From contig NZ_JAUALB010000001.1 of the NCBI RefSeq assembly GCF_030345795.1, positions 1,731,001 to 1,795,000 on the forward strand: 64,000 nt of DNA, in the 5' to 3' direction. Each line of letters opens with the position of its first letter. Positions within the stretch are counted from its first letter, which is position 1. Made by a program: the position numbers and the translations under genes. The stretch comes from Micromonospora sp. WMMA1363. GTDB taxonomy: Bacteria > Actinomycetota > Actinomycetes > Mycobacteriales > Micromonosporaceae. The notes under the pieces are model-generated. The model worked only from the letters and a program-made list of their open reading frames with translations. It was not told where the DNA came from and did no database searches. Below are positions 24,369 through 34,556 of the stretch, in pieces.

Positions 24369-25079
24369 GTGAAACGGAACTGGGAGGGCCTGGTGCTCAA
24401 GGCCATGGGAGGCCGGGACTTCCGGTTGACCGTACTGGGCACCGAGTCGGTCGACGGGCACTACCAGCGCCTACGCCTCGACGGTGGTGGATTGCTGGAG
24501 TCCTGCGGCGTCCATCCGACGATGTGGATCCGGTTGTGGTTCGACAACGACGGTCGAGCCCACCAGCGGGCGTACACGCTGGTGGACCCGGACCTGGAGA
24601 CCGGGCGGTTCACCCTGGAGTTCGCCATCCACGACGGCTGCGCCGCGCGCTGGGCCACCACCGCACAGGTCGGCGACACCATCGAAGCGACCGTGCAGGG
24701 CAGCGCGTTCCAGCTACCCGAACCCGCCCCCGGGCACCTCTACCTGGTCGGGGACGCGGCGTCGCTACCCGCGGTCAACAGCCTGCTCGACGCCGGCGCC
24801 GACATCCCCGCGACGGTCTGGCTGGAATACGCGCACGAGGGTGAGATGGCGCTGACACCGCGGGCCCGGGCCCACCACGGGGTGACCTGGGTGCCCCGCC
24901 GGGACGGTGGCCAGCACCTGGTCGACACGGTCTGCGCCGCCCTGACCGCCGGCGACACCGCCCACTACTGGGTGGCCTGCGAGGCGGCCAGCACCCGCAG
25001 CATCAGCCGACACATCCGGCGCACCCTGGGCGTCGACAAGCGCCAGGTCACCTCGCTCGGCTACTGGAAGGCCTTTTGA
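24369..25079 (+). CDS. Siderophore-interacting protein (FAD-dependent ferric-siderophore reductase)
   Basis: This 236-residue protein has the FAD-binding ferredoxin-reductase fold of the SIP/ViuB family. The flavin motif RAYTLVDPD is at about residue 67 (RxYTxR-like), and the C-terminal half has the siderophore-reductase region (LYLVGDAASLPAVNSLL, then YWVACEAASTRSISRHIR). It reduces Fe(III)-siderophore in the cytoplasm and releases iron. In Streptomyces the comparable gene (desF) belongs to the desferrioxamine locus. The GTG at 24369 lies 28 bases after the iron box. Its stop overlaps the start of the permease gene (TGATG). Confidence 0.88.
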   Translation: MKRNWEGLVLKAMGGRDFRLTVLGTESVDGHYQRLRLDGGGLLESCGVHPTMWIRLWFDNDGRAHQRAYTLVDPDLETGRFTLEFAIHDGCAARWATTAQVGDTIEATVQGSAFQLPEPAPGHLYLVGDAASLPAVNSLLDAGADIPATVWLEYAHEGEMALTPRARAHHGVTWVPRRDGGQHLVDTVCAALTAGDTAHYWVACEAASTRSISRHIRRTLGVDKRQVTSLGYWKAF

Positions 25080-26320
25080 TGGGCCGGCTCGGCACCCTGA
25101 CCGCGCTCTACGTCACCCAGTATCTCGGCATCGGCTTCATCACGGTCGGCCTGACCGCCATCCTGCGTGACGGCGGCACCTCGCTGGAAACCCTGGCGCT
25201 GGTGCAGGTCGTCGGCCTGATCTGGCCGATCAAGTTCCTCTGGGCGCCGGTCCTGGACCGCTACGGCTCCCGGCACCGCGGCCACTACCGTTCCTGGCTG
25301 CTCGTGCTCCAGGCGGCCCTGGTGCTGGCCCTGCTGGCGCTGCTGCCGTTCTCCCGTCCGACCGAACAGCTCGGCGCGGTCATCGCGATCTGCGCCGCGT
25401 TCGTCTTCTTCTCCGCAACCCAGGACATCGCGGCCGACGCGGTCGCCGTTCGGTTGCTCGCCACGTCGGAACGGGGCACCGGCAACGGCATCCAGGTGGC
25501 CGCGAGCTACCTCGGCAATCTGCTCGGCGGCGGCGCGTGCGTGCTGGTCTACGACCGGTTCGGCTGGGTGCCGGCGATCGGGCTGCTGGCCACGCTGACG
25601 GCGACCGGCCTGCTGGTGGTGTGGCGGTTCCGGGAGCCGGACCGCACCGACCGGGTGGTCCGGATCGGCGTCGCCTACCGGGCGCTGCTGTCGGTGTTCC
25701 GCCAGCCCGGCTGCCGGTGGTGGACCTTCGGCGTGGTGCCGCTGGTCTACGTCGGCGCGGGGATGGCGTACGCCCTGATCACGCCAGCCCTGGTGGACGC
25801 CGGCTGGTCGCTGGGCCGGATCGGCGTGGTGACCGGGGTGGTGACCAGCGTGCCCGCCATCGTGGCTGGCCTGGTCGCGGGCCTCGGCATCGGACGGTTC
25901 GGGCGCAGCGGCGTGCTGGTGGCCGGCGGAGCCGCCCTGGCGGTGTCGACGATGCTGCTGCTGCCGCTGATGAACGGTCGCGCCCCGCTGGCCGGAACCG
26001 TCGCCGCGCTGTGCTGCTTCCTCGCCGCGTACACGATCGCCAACGTGGTGCTCTACACCGTCAACATGGACTATTCCCGGCCGGGGACCGGCGGCACCGA
26101 CTTCACCATGCTGTCGTCGTTCGGGCTGGTCTGCTCCTTTGTGGCCGCCTCCCTCGGCCTCGCGGCCGCCGACCGGTTCGGCTATCCCGCGGTCGCCGTG
26201 GCGTCCGTCGTGCTGGTCGCCGCCGGGGTCGTGGTCGGACTTGCCCACCAGCGGCGGTTCCTACCGTCCGGGCAGGCCGGACAGCCCGCTGCGCGGGACG
26301 CCGTGCCGACCACGGTGTGA
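25079..26320 (+). CDS. MFS siderophore permease (RhtX/FptX-like)
   Basis: This 413-residue, 12-helix membrane protein starts MGRLGTLTALYVTQYLGIGF. Its early segments (ILRDGGTSLETLALVQ, KFLWAPVLDRYGSRHRGHY) resemble the RhtX/FptX single-polypeptide importers of ferric rhizobactin and pyochelin, relatives of AmpG. It is translationally coupled to the siderophore reductase, so import followed by reduction is the obvious joint role. Export of a siderophore cannot be excluded for an MFS protein. No ABC importer or lipoprotein receptor such as DesE is present in the window. Confidence 0.75.
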   Translation: MGRLGTLTALYVTQYLGIGFITVGLTAILRDGGTSLETLALVQVVGLIWPIKFLWAPVLDRYGSRHRGHYRSWLLVLQAALVLALLALLPFSRPTEQLGAVIAICAAFVFFSATQDIAADAVAVRLLATSERGTGNGIQVAASYLGNLLGGGACVLVYDRFGWVPAIGLLATLTATGLLVVWRFREPDRTDRVVRIGVAYRALLSVFRQPGCRWWTFGVVPLVYVGAGMAYALITPALVDAGWSLGRIGVVTGVVTSVPAIVAGLVAGLGIGRFGRSGVLVAGGAALAVSTMLLLPLMNGRAPLAGTVAALCCFLAAYTIANVVLYTVNMDYSRPGTGGTDFTMLSSFGLVCSFVAASLGLAAADRFGYPAVAVASVVLVAAGVVVGLAHQRRFLPSGQAGQPAARDAVPTTV

Positions 26321-26338
26321 TCCACGCATCCTTGCAGG

Positions 26339-26357
26339 TTAGGTAAGGCTAACCTAA
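26339..26357 (+). promoter_or_regulatory. Iron box upstream of desA
   Basis: TTAGGTAAGGCTAACCTAA differs from the IdeR/DmdR1 consensus TTAGGTTAGGCTAACCTAA at one position and lies 43 bases before the desA start. It should make the whole desABCD-exporter operon iron-repressed. Confidence 0.95.
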
Positions 26358-26399
26358 TCTAACCACGCGCTCCTGTCCGTACGACCGCTGGGAAATCGC

Positions 26400-27956
26400 A
26401 TGAGTCCGATTGGTAGCCCGCGCGACACCGCGCCCGCCGACGCCGACCCCGGCTTGTCCGCGGCTCGGGCCCACCTGTTCAACGCCGGTTCCGTCGAGCG
26501 CTTCCGGGACGTGCTGGCCCGCGGCGTCAACCGGATCGCCGACCGGGTGGCCGACGCGGACCAGCCGTTCACCGGCGTCACCCCGGACGCGCTCGCCCCC
26601 CTGATCGCCGGTGTCGACCTGGACCGGCCGCTGGGCGACACCGACGCGGCCCTCGACGAGCTGCACGACGTCTGGCTGCGGGACGCGGTGTGGTTCCACC
26701 ACCCCCGGTACCTGGCTCACCTCAACTGCCCGGTGGTGATCCCGGCGCTGCTCGGTGAGGCGGTGCTCAGCGCGGTCAACTCCTCCGTGGACACCTGGGA
26801 CCAGAGCGTCGGCGCCACCCTGATGGAGCGGCACCTGATCGAGTGGACGGCCGGGCGGATCGGCCTCGGCACCACCGCCGACGGCGTGTTCACCAGCGGT
26901 GGAACCCAGTCGAACCTGCAGGCGATGTTGTTGGCGCGGGAGGAGGCGTGCCGCCGGGTGGTCGGCGGTGCCGCCACCCGACCGGCCCGGCCGCAGGTGC
27001 TGGCCCGGCTGCGGATCATCACGTCGGTCGCCGGGCACTTCAGCGTGCAGAAGGCCGCCAAGCTGCTCGGCCTGGGCGCGGACGCGGTCCTCACCGTACC
27101 GACCGACGCGGGACGTCGGATGCGCACCGACGACCTGGCCACCACCATCGACCGCTGCCGGCGCGACGGCCTGGTGGTGATGGCCGTCGTGGCCACCGCC
27201 GGCACCACCGACTTCGGCACCATCGACCCGCTGCCGGAGATCGCCGACATCTGCACGGCGGCCGGGGTGTGGCTGCACGTCGACGCCGCGTACGGCTGCG
27301 GACTGCTGGTCTCCCCCACCCGCCGGCACCTGCTCGACGGCATCGAACGGGCCGACTCGGTGACCGTCGACTACCACAAGTCCTTCTTCCAGCCGGTCAG
27401 CTCGAGCGCCCTGCTGGTACGCGACGGCCGGGTGCTGCGCCACGCGACCTGGCACGCCGACTACCTCAACCCGGTCCGCGCGGTCGAACAGGGCATCCCC
27501 AACCAGGTCGACAAGAGCATCCAGACCACCCGCCGGTTCGACGCGGGCAAACTCTGGCTCACCCTGCGGATCATGGGGCCGGACGCGATCGGCGCTCTCT
27601 TCGACCGGGTCGTCGATCTCGCGGCCGAGGCGTGGCGACTGTTGGACACGGATCCCCGTTTCGAGGTGGCGGCCCGGCCGCAGCTGAGCACCGTGGTCTT
27701 CCGCCATGTGCCACCCGACGCCGGCCCGAGCCTGGTCGACGACGCCAACCTGCACGCCCGCGACGCCCTGGCCACCTCCGGCGCCGCCCTGGTCGCCGGC
27801 ACCAAGGTGGACGGCGCCCACTACCTGAAGCTCACCCTGCTCAACCCCGAGACCACCATCGACGACATCGCCGCAGTCCTCAACCTCATCGCCGACCACG
27901 CCGCCTGGTACGCGCAGACCACGGCCACCGCCGAGCTGACCTGCCCGGTCGGCTGA
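26400..27956 (+). CDS. desA: Lysine decarboxylase for desferrioxamine (DesA)
   Basis: This 518-residue PLP enzyme is of the group II decarboxylase family. The cofactor lysine is Lys 327 in [10 protein letters not shown], with the preceding HVDAAYGCG Asp that pairs with the pyridine nitrogen. In the desferrioxamine pathway DesA converts lysine to cadaverine. Identification rests on the family and on the order desA-desB-desC-desD that follows. It starts 43 bases after a nearly perfect iron box and heads an operon of at least five genes with very tight spacing. Confidence 0.93.
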   Translation: MSPIGSPRDTAPADADPGLSAARAHLFNAGSVERFRDVLARGVNRIADRVADADQPFTGVTPDALAPLIAGVDLDRPLGDTDAALDELHDVWLRDAVWFHHPRYLAHLNCPVVIPALLGEAVLSAVNSSVDTWDQSVGATLMERHLIEWTAGRIGLGTTADGVFTSGGTQSNLQAMLLAREEACRRVVGGAATRPARPQVLARLRIITSVAGHFSVQKAAKLLGLGADAVLTVPTDAGRRMRTDDLATTIDRCRRDGLVVMAVVATAGTTDFGTIDPLPEIADICTAAGVWLHVDAAYGCGLLVSPTRRHLLDGIERADSVTVDYHKSFFQPVSSSALLVRDGRVLRHATWHADYLNPVRAVEQGIPNQVDKSIQTTRRFDAGKLWLTLRIMGPDAIGALFDRVVDLAAEAWRLLDTDPRFEVAARPQLSTVVFRHVPPDAGPSLVDDANLHARDALATSGAALVAGTKVDGAHYLKLTLLNPETTIDDIAAVLNLIADHAAWYAQTTATAELTCPVG

Positions 27957-27978
27957 CCACCGTCGCCTGGAGAAACAC

Positions 27979-29271
27979 ATGTCGACCCACGACTTCATCG
28001 CCGTCGGGCTGGGCCCGTACAACCTCGGCCTGGCCTGTCTCACCGCACCGATCGACGACCTCGACGGGCTGTTCCTGGAGGCCGAGGACAGCTTCGACTG
28101 GCACCCCGGCATGCTGCTCGAATCGACCCGGTTGCAGACGCCGTTCATCGCCGACCTGGTCACCTTCGCCGACCCGACCTCGCCGTACTCCTTCCTCAAC
28201 TATCTGAAGGAGAACGGCCGGCTCTATCCCTTCTACATCCGGGAGAGCTACTTCCCGCTGCGCGCCGAGTACAACGACTACTGCCGTTGGGCCGCCGGCA
28301 GGCTGCCCAACCTGCGCTTCCGGCACACCGTCACCGCCGTCGAGTACGACGAGGCCGACGGCCGCTACGTCGTGCACGCCGACACGCCCGACGGCCCGGT
28401 CAGCCATCGGGCGCGGCACCTGGTGCTCGGCACCGGCACCCCGCCCTACCTCCCGGACGCCTGCGCGGGCCTCGGTGGCGACCTGATCCACAACTCCCGC
28501 TACCTGGAACAGCGCGACACGCTGCGGGCCAAGCGCAGCATCACGGTCGTCGGCAGCGGGCAGAGCGCCGCCGAGATCTACCACGACCTGCTCGCCGACA
28601 CCGACACGTACGGCTACCAGCTGAACTGGGTGACCCGCTCGCCCCGCTTCTTCCCCCTCGAGTACACCAAGCTCACCCTGGAGATGACCTCTCCGGACTA
28701 CGTGGACTACTTCCACGCCCTGCCCGAAGCAACCCGCTACCGGTTGGAATCGGAACAGAAGGGGCTGTTCAAGGGCATCAACACCGACCTGATCAACGAC
28801 ATCTACGACCTGCTCTACGCCAAGAGCCTCGGCGGCCCGGCGCCGACCCGGCTACTGACCAACACCGAACTGGTCGACGCCGCGTACGACGCGGGTGCCG
28901 GTCGCTACCACCTGGGCCTGCGCCAGGTCGAACAGGGCCGCGACTTCACCCTGGACACCGAGGGACTCGTGCTGGCCACCGGCTACCACTATCGGGTTCC
29001 GGAGTTCCTGACTCCGGTGCGCGACCGGATCCGCTGGGACGGTCACGGCCGGTTCGACGTGGCCCGCAACTACAGCATCGACCACACCGGCCGCGGGATC
29101 TTCCTCCAGAACGCCGGCACCCACACCCACAGCATCACCTCACCCGACCTGGGCATGGGCCCGTACCGCAACTCGTGGATCATCCGGGAGCTGACCGGCC
29201 GGGAGCACTACCCGATCGAGAAGAACATCGCGTTCCAGGAGTTCGGCACGCCGGCGGGGGCGGTCTCATGA
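27979..29271 (+). CDS. desB: Cadaverine N-hydroxylase (DesB)
   Basis: This 430-residue FAD/NADPH N-monooxygenase is of the IucD/SidA type. The FAD loop is near the start ([16 protein letters not shown]), the NADPH loop is [14 protein letters not shown] at about residue 184, and the C-terminal substrate/FAD motif is [12 protein letters not shown]. DesB hydroxylates cadaverine to N-hydroxycadaverine. The gene follows desA after 22 bases and overlaps desC by four (ATGA). Confidence 0.93.
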   Translation: MSTHDFIAVGLGPYNLGLACLTAPIDDLDGLFLEAEDSFDWHPGMLLESTRLQTPFIADLVTFADPTSPYSFLNYLKENGRLYPFYIRESYFPLRAEYNDYCRWAAGRLPNLRFRHTVTAVEYDEADGRYVVHADTPDGPVSHRARHLVLGTGTPPYLPDACAGLGGDLIHNSRYLEQRDTLRAKRSITVVGSGQSAAEIYHDLLADTDTYGYQLNWVTRSPRFFPLEYTKLTLEMTSPDYVDYFHALPEATRYRLESEQKGLFKGINTDLINDIYDLLYAKSLGGPAPTRLLTNTELVDAAYDAGAGRYHLGLRQVEQGRDFTLDTEGLVLATGYHYRVPEFLTPVRDRIRWDGHGRFDVARNYSIDHTGRGIFLQNAGTHTHSITSPDLGMGPYRNSWIIRELTGREHYPIEKNIAFQEFGTPAGAVS

Positions 29272-29837
29272 CGGTCTTCACCCGGGTCGACGACCGGCTC
29301 GGCGAGTTCGCGCTGCGCACCCTCGACCCCGACGCCGACGCGGCGCTGCTGCACGGTTGGATCACCCACCCCAAGGCGTCGTTCTGGCTGATGCAGGACG
29401 CGGACGTCACGCGCGTCGCCGAGGAGTACCGGCGGATCGCCGCCCACCCGCACCACGACGCGTACCTGGGGCTGTGGCGCGGGGAGCCGGCCTTCCTCGC
29501 CGAGCGGTACGACCCCGCCCGGGTCGAACTCGTCGGGTTGCACGACACCCACCCCGGCGACGTCGGCATGCACTTCCTCTGCGCGCCCACCGAAACCCCG
29601 GTGCACGGCTTCACCCGGGCGGTGATCACCACCGTGCTGGCCTGGCTCTTCGCGGACCCGGCGACCCGGCGGGTCGTCGTGGAACCGGACGTGCGCAACA
29701 CCGCCGTGCACGCGCTCAACGCCGCGGTCGGCTTCACCGTCGTCGGCCCGATCCGGAAGCCCGAGAAGGACGCCCTGCTCAGCGTCTGCACCCGAGACCA
29801 GTTCCTGGCCGCGACCCGAGGAGAGGTGCCCGCGTGA
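29268..29837 (+). CDS. desC: N-hydroxycadaverine acyltransferase (DesC)
   Basis: This 189-residue GNAT-like acyltransferase of the IucB/DesC family has [14 protein letters not shown] at the start and GDVGMHFLC and [16 protein letters not shown] later. It transfers succinyl or acetyl from CoA to N-hydroxycadaverine, giving the hydroxamate units of desferrioxamine. It overlaps desB (ATGA) and desD (GTGA). A related acyltransferase is encoded at 23648-24214. Confidence 0.92.
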   Translation: MTVFTRVDDRLGEFALRTLDPDADAALLHGWITHPKASFWLMQDADVTRVAEEYRRIAAHPHHDAYLGLWRGEPAFLAERYDPARVELVGLHDTHPGDVGMHFLCAPTETPVHGFTRAVITTVLAWLFADPATRRVVVEPDVRNTAVHALNAAVGFTVVGPIRKPEKDALLSVCTRDQFLAATRGEVPA

Positions 29838-31617
29838 AGGCCACCGATTCCGTGGACCATCTGACCCCCGAGGCCTGGGCCGCGGCCAACCGGCTGCTGG
29901 TCCGCAAGGCCCTCGCCGAGTTCGCCCACGAGCGCCTCATCGTCCCCGAGCCGGCCGACGCCGGGCGGTGGATCGTGCACAGCGACGACGGCAGCATCGC
30001 GTACCGATTCGCCGCCCGGCGGCTCGCCCTCGACCACTGGCAGATCGACGCCGACAGCATCACCCGGCACCGTGACGACGACGAACTGCCGCTGGACGCC
30101 GTCGACCTCTGCCTGGAGCTACGCGCAACGCTCGGCCTCACCGACACGGTCCTGCCGGTGTACCTGGAGGAGATCACCTCCACTCTCGCCGGTAGCGCGT
30201 ACAAGCTGGGCAAACCCCGGTGGGTGCCGCCGAGCTCGCCCGGGCGGACTTCCAGAGCATCGAGACGGGCATGACCGAAGGCCACCCCTGCTTCGTGGCC
30301 AACAACGGCCGGATCGGCTTCGGGGTGCACGAGTACCACCGCTACGCCCCGGAGGCCGCGGCGCCGGTCCGGCTGCTCTGGCTGGCCGCGCACCGCGACC
30401 ACACCACCTTCACCTGCGCCGCCGACCTGGACTACGACACCCTGGTGCGGGCCGAGCTGGGCGCCGACGTGATCGCCCGCTTCACCACCACCCTCACCGG
30501 TTTGGGCCTGGACCCGGCCGACTACCTGCTCATTCCGGTGCACCCCTGGCAGTGGTGGAACAAGCTCGCGGTCACCTTCGCCGGCGAGGTCGCCCGGCAC
30601 CGGCTGGTCTGCCTCGGCGAAGGACCGGACGACCACCTCGCCCAGCAGTCGATCCGCACGTTCTTCAACGTCACCGAGCCGACGAAGCACTACGTCAAGA
30701 CGGCGCTGTCGGTGCTGAACATGGGCTTCATGCGTGGCCTGTCCGCCGCGTACATGGCGGCCACGCCAGCCATCAACGACTGGCTCGCCGAACTGATCGA
30801 CAACGATCCGGTCCTCAAGCGCACCCGACTGTCGATCATTCGGGAGCGGGCGGCGATCGGCTACCGGCACCGCCAGTTCGAGGCGGCCACCGACCGACAC
30901 TCCCCGTACCGGAAGATGCTCGCCGCCCTCTGGCGGGAGAGCCCGGTCGCCGGCTTGGAACCCGGCCGCCGGCTCGCCACCATGGCGTCGCTGCTGCACG
31001 TCGACCGCGACGGCCACTCGGTCGTCGGCGCGCTGATCGCCGAGTCGGGGCTGGCACCGGCGCGGTGGCTGCGCCGCTACCTGGACGCCTACCTGGTGCC
31101 GCTGCTGCACAGCCTCTACGCGCACGATTTGGCGTTCATGCCACACGGGGAGAACGTCATCCTCGTCCTGCGCGACGGCGTGGTCGAGCGGGTGGTCTTC
31201 AAGGACATCGCTGAGGAGATCGTGGTGATGAACCCGGAGGCGGACCTGCCGGAGCAGGTACGCCGGATCCGGGCGGCCGTCCCGGAGAACGAGAAGATCC
31301 TGTCCATCTTCACCGACGTCTTCGACTGCTTCCTGCGCCACCTCGCCGCCATCCTGCACACCGAGGGCGTCCTCGCCGAGGACGACTTCTGGCGGACGGT
31401 CGCCGAGTGCGCCGCCGACTACGCCGAGAGCGTGCCGCACCTGGCCGACCGGTTTCGCCGCCACGACCTGTTCGCCGAGGCGTTCCCGCTGTCCTGCCTC
31501 AACCGGTTGCAGCTACGCAACAACCAGCAGATGGTCGACCTCGCCGACCCGTCCGCCGCGCTTCAGTTCGCCGGCACCCTGGCCAACCCACTCGCCCGTT
31601 TCGCGCCACAGCGATGA
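29834..31617 (+). pseudogene. desD: NIS synthetase DesD, one-base frameshift
   Basis: The first frame, from GTG 29834, encodes a normal IucA/IucC start up to STLAGSAYKLGK. The match then continues one frame back from about 30215 as VGAAELARADFQSIETGM, followed by EGHPCFVANNGRIGFG and the rest to 31617. Adding one base in AAACCCC (30212-30218) gives about 594 residues, the usual DesD length. Motifs for ATP and citrate/carboxylate binding are intact (HPCFVANNGR, HPWQWWNK, SALSVLNMGFMRG-like block, HGENVILVL). DesD joins and cyclises N-hydroxy-N-succinylcadaverine units. If the lesion is real, no desferrioxamine would be finished; if it is a sequencing error the operon is complete. Confidence 0.85.
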
Positions 31618-33203
31618 GCTCGGACCGGGTGCCGACCGGCACGGCCGCACCGGCCGTGGCGGCACCGGCCGTGGCCGCACCGGCGGGCACGGCCGGCCAC
31701 GACGGGCCGGCTGCCCGTCGGGCGGACCGCGTGCCGCACCGGTGGCTGATCCTGGCGGTGCTCTGTCTCACCCAGCTCGTCGTGGTGCTGGACAACACCG
31801 TCCTCACCGTGGCGGTGCCGGTACTCACCGTCGAACTGGACGCCAGCACGGCCGACGCGCAGTGGATGATCAACGCGTACGCGCTGGTGCTGTCCGGGCT
31901 GCTGCTGACCGCCGGCAGCGCCGCCGACCGGTACGGGCGCCGGCGGATGCTGTTCCTCGGGCTCGTGCTCTTCGGCCTCGGCTCGCTGGCCGCAGGGCTC
32001 GCCCGCACCTCCGAACAGCTGATCGCCGCCCGGGCCGGCATGGGCATCGGCGGCGCCCTGCTGGTCACCACCACCCTCGCGGTCGCCATGCAGGTCTTCG
32101 ACTCGGCCGAGCGGTCCCGCGCGATCGGCATCTGGGCGGCGACCAGCGCCCTGGGCTTCGCCGCCGGACCACCGATCGGCGGAATCGTGCTCGCGTACCT
32201 GCCCTGGGGCGCCATCTTCCTGATGAACCTCCCGATCGTCCTGCTCTGCCTACTCGCCGGCCGGGCGCTGGTCCCCGAGTCCCGCGATCCAGCCGGCGGA
32301 CGCCTCGACCTGGGCGGGGTGGTGCTCTCCACCGCCGGCCTCACCGCGGTCGTCTGGTCGATCATCGCCGGGCCGGACCGCGGGTGGACATCGACCGAGG
32401 TCATCGGTGCCGGGATCGGCGGCGGGCTCCTGCTGGCCCTGTTCGTGCGGTGGGAACGACGGACACCCCACCCCATGCTGGACCTGCACTTCTTTCGGGA
32501 TCGACGCTTCGCCGGCGCGGTCTGCGGGGTCGTCCTGATCACCTTCGGCGCCACCGGCGCGCTGTTCCTGCTCACCCAACACCTGCAGTTCGTCCGCGGC
32601 TACCCGGCCTGGGAGGCCGGCCTGCGGATGACCCCGTTCGCCCTGTCCATCGTGGTGCTCAACGTCAGCGGCGCCGCCGCGGCGGCGATCCGCCGGCTCG
32701 GGCTACCGGCCGCCGTCGCGGCCGGCATGGTTCTGTTGGCCGGTGGTCTGGCGCTCGTCACCCACGGCCCGTCCGAGGGCTACGGCCGGTTCCTGGCCGG
32801 GCTTCTCGTCATGGGTACGGGCTGCGCGTTGGCCAACCCGGCCATCGTCGAGGCGGTGATGAGCGCCATCCCCACGAACAAGGCCGGCGCCGGAGCCGGT
32901 ATCGACGGCACCATGACCGAGGTCGGCAGCAGCCTCGGCATCGCCGTACTGGGCGCCGTGTTGAACGCCCGGTTCACCGCCCTGCTGCCCGCCGCGCTGG
33001 CCGGCGCCGGCTCTTTTCCGGCGGCCCTCGCCGCGGCCGGGCCGGACCGGGAGACGGTCACCAGCGCCTTCGCCACCGCGCTGAAGACCGGCCAGACGGT
33101 CGGTGCCGTCGCCGTGCTCGTCGGTGGCCTGCTCGCCGCCGCCCTGCTGCACAGGGCCGAGCGGCTGTCGCCGCCGACACCGGGCCACGAGCGGGCCGAC
33201 TGA
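31614..33203 (+). CDS. MFS exporter (DHA2, 14-helix) coupled to desD
   Basis: This 529-residue transporter has an Ala/Pro-rich cytoplasmic N-terminus (about 40 residues with APAVAAPAV repeats). About 14 helices follow, with the DHA2 signatures LDNTVLTVAVPVL, GSAADRYGRRRM and AGPPIGGIV. Its ATG overlaps the desD stop (ATGA), so it belongs to the desferrioxamine operon, where release of the finished siderophore is the natural role. Since the carboxylate-siderophore operon downstream lacks its own exporter, it may serve both. A strong hairpin follows. Confidence 0.82.
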   Translation: MSSDRVPTGTAAPAVAAPAVAAPAGTAGHDGPAARRADRVPHRWLILAVLCLTQLVVVLDNTVLTVAVPVLTVELDASTADAQWMINAYALVLSGLLLTAGSAADRYGRRRMLFLGLVLFGLGSLAAGLARTSEQLIAARAGMGIGGALLVTTTLAVAMQVFDSAERSRAIGIWAATSALGFAAGPPIGGIVLAYLPWGAIFLMNLPIVLLCLLAGRALVPESRDPAGGRLDLGGVVLSTAGLTAVVWSIIAGPDRGWTSTEVIGAGIGGGLLLALFVRWERRTPHPMLDLHFFRDRRFAGAVCGVVLITFGATGALFLLTQHLQFVRGYPAWEAGLRMTPFALSIVVLNVSGAAAAAIRRLGLPAAVAAGMVLLAGGLALVTHGPSEGYGRFLAGLLVMGTGCALANPAIVEAVMSAIPTNKAGAGAGIDGTMTEVGSSLGIAVLGAVLNARFTALLPAALAGAGSFPAALAAAGPDRETVTSAFATALKTGQTVGAVAVLVGGLLAAALLHRAERLSPPTPGHERAD

Positions 33204-33257
33204 CAGGACGCTCAGCGCGCGAGGACGGTCCCGCCTGACGGCCACACCGAGCAGGCC

Positions 33258-33292
33258 GCCGGCCGTGGCGCCCCCGGACCGCCACGGCCGGC
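33258..33292 (+). terminator. Hairpin ending the des operon
   Basis: A perfect 13-bp inverted repeat (GCCGGCCGTGGCG, 9-base loop, complement) lies 55 bases after the exporter stop and before the next iron box. It divides the two siderophore operons. Confidence 0.7.
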
Positions 33293-33327
33293 AACTCCGG
33301 CTGACAGATCCCGCCAAAACGCCCATT

Positions 33328-33346
33328 TTAGGGTAGCCTAGCCTAA
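33328..33346 (+). promoter_or_regulatory. Iron box upstream of carboxylate-siderophore operon
   Basis: TTAGGGTAGCCTAGCCTAA has three mismatches to the IdeR/DmdR1 consensus and lies 34 bases before the ATG of the ATP-grasp gene. It gives the second siderophore operon its own iron control. Confidence 0.88.
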
Positions 33347-33380
33347 ACACCTGGTGGTCATCCCGGTCGACGGAGGCGTG

Positions 33381-34556
33381 ATGCGGCTGTACCTCACCGC
33401 GCTGAACCCCACCGACGCCGTCCTGGAGGGCTTCCTGCCGGCAGCGACCTCCCTCGGCCTGCCGGCCACCGTCCTGACCGACCGACCCGGACAGTGGCCC
33501 GCCGGCGTGCCGGTGGTCCGGTGCGCGGTCCGCGACGCGGCAGCGGTCGTCGCGGCGACGGCGGCGGAGGCGCCCGCGGCGCTGCTGTCCAACAGCGACC
33601 ATCTCCAGGAGGTGACCGCCGTCGCCGCCCGCAAACTCGGCCTGCCCGGCAAGGACCCCGACGCGGCCCGGCTCTGCAAGGACAAGGCCGCCGCCCGTCG
33701 GGCGATCGCCGCCGCCGGTCTCGATCCGGTCCGCGCGCTCGCCGTCGAGCCGGGCGCGCCGCCCGCCGTGCCGGACGACATCTTCCCCGCCGTGGTCAAA
33801 CCACGCGACGGGGTGGCCAGCGAGGATGCCTACCTGGTGACCGACCACCACGAGCTGAACTCGCGAGTCATCCGGATCCGCCGTCGGCGGCCGGAGGTCG
33901 CCCTGCTGGTCGAGGAGTACCTCGCCGGCGAGCTGTACACATACGACACCGTCGGCGACGGCACCGCGGTGGCCGTCCTCGGCGGGTGGCAGACCGGACT
34001 CGGCCCACCACCGACCTTCACCGAGACGAGCCTCGACTGGTCGCCTCCGGCGGCACGCCACGAAACCCAGCTCCGCGCGCCGCTGGACGCGCTCGGCGTC
34101 GGCTTCGGCGCCTGCCACACGGAGTACGTCGTGCAGGACGACCGGATCCGGCTGATCGAGGTGAACTATCGCCTGATCGGCGACCGGATGGACCTGATCC
34201 TCGCCGACCTGCTCGACGTGGCGCTGTTCGAGCACGTCATCCGGCTGCACCTCGGTGAGCCGTTGACCGCGCTGCGCCTGCCCGACCCGGCCGCCGTCTC
34301 CCGGCATGCCCGGGTGGAGTACGTCTGCGCCGACCGGTCAGGCCGGCTCACGGCCGCCCCCGGCCGGCTGGACATGGTCCAGGGTGGCGTCCGGCTGGGT
34401 TGCCGGCCGCTGCGCGAGGTCGGGCGGGTCGCCGACCGGACCGGAACCAACCGCGACTACCTCGCCGCGCTGCACGGTATCGGCCCCGACCCGGACAGTG
34501 TGCTGGCCGCGCTGGCCGCCTTCCGGAACGCGCTGCGGTGGACGATAGTCGGATGA
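33381..34556 (+). CDS. ATP-grasp ligase (PvsA-like), siderophore biosynthesis
   Basis: The ATG at 33381 is chosen because GGAGG ends four bases before it; a GTG three bases upstream is too close. The 391-residue protein has an ATP-grasp fold: KDKAAARRAIAAAGL, the ATP-lysine region FPAVVKPRDGVAS, VEEYLAGELYTYDT and the metal-binding RLIEVNYRLIGDRMD. Such enzymes form amide bonds from a carboxylate, ATP and an amine. Vibrioferrin clusters begin with an ATP-grasp ligase (PvsA), followed by two NIS synthetases and a PLP decarboxylase, the same set as here. It is the first gene of a four-gene operon with four-base overlaps. Confidence 0.82.
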   Translation: MRLYLTALNPTDAVLEGFLPAATSLGLPATVLTDRPGQWPAGVPVVRCAVRDAAAVVAATAAEAPAALLSNSDHLQEVTAVAARKLGLPGKDPDAARLCKDKAAARRAIAAAGLDPVRALAVEPGAPPAVPDDIFPAVVKPRDGVASEDAYLVTDHHELNSRVIRIRRRRPEVALLVEEYLAGELYTYDTVGDGTAVAVLGGWQTGLGPPPTFTETSLDWSPPAARHETQLRAPLDALGVGFGACHTEYVVQDDRIRLIEVNYRLIGDRMDLILADLLDVALFEHVIRLHLGEPLTALRLPDPAAVSRHARVEYVCADRSGRLTAAPGRLDMVQGGVRLGCRPLREVGRVADRTGTNRDYLAALHGIGPDPDSVLAALAAFRNALRWTIVG

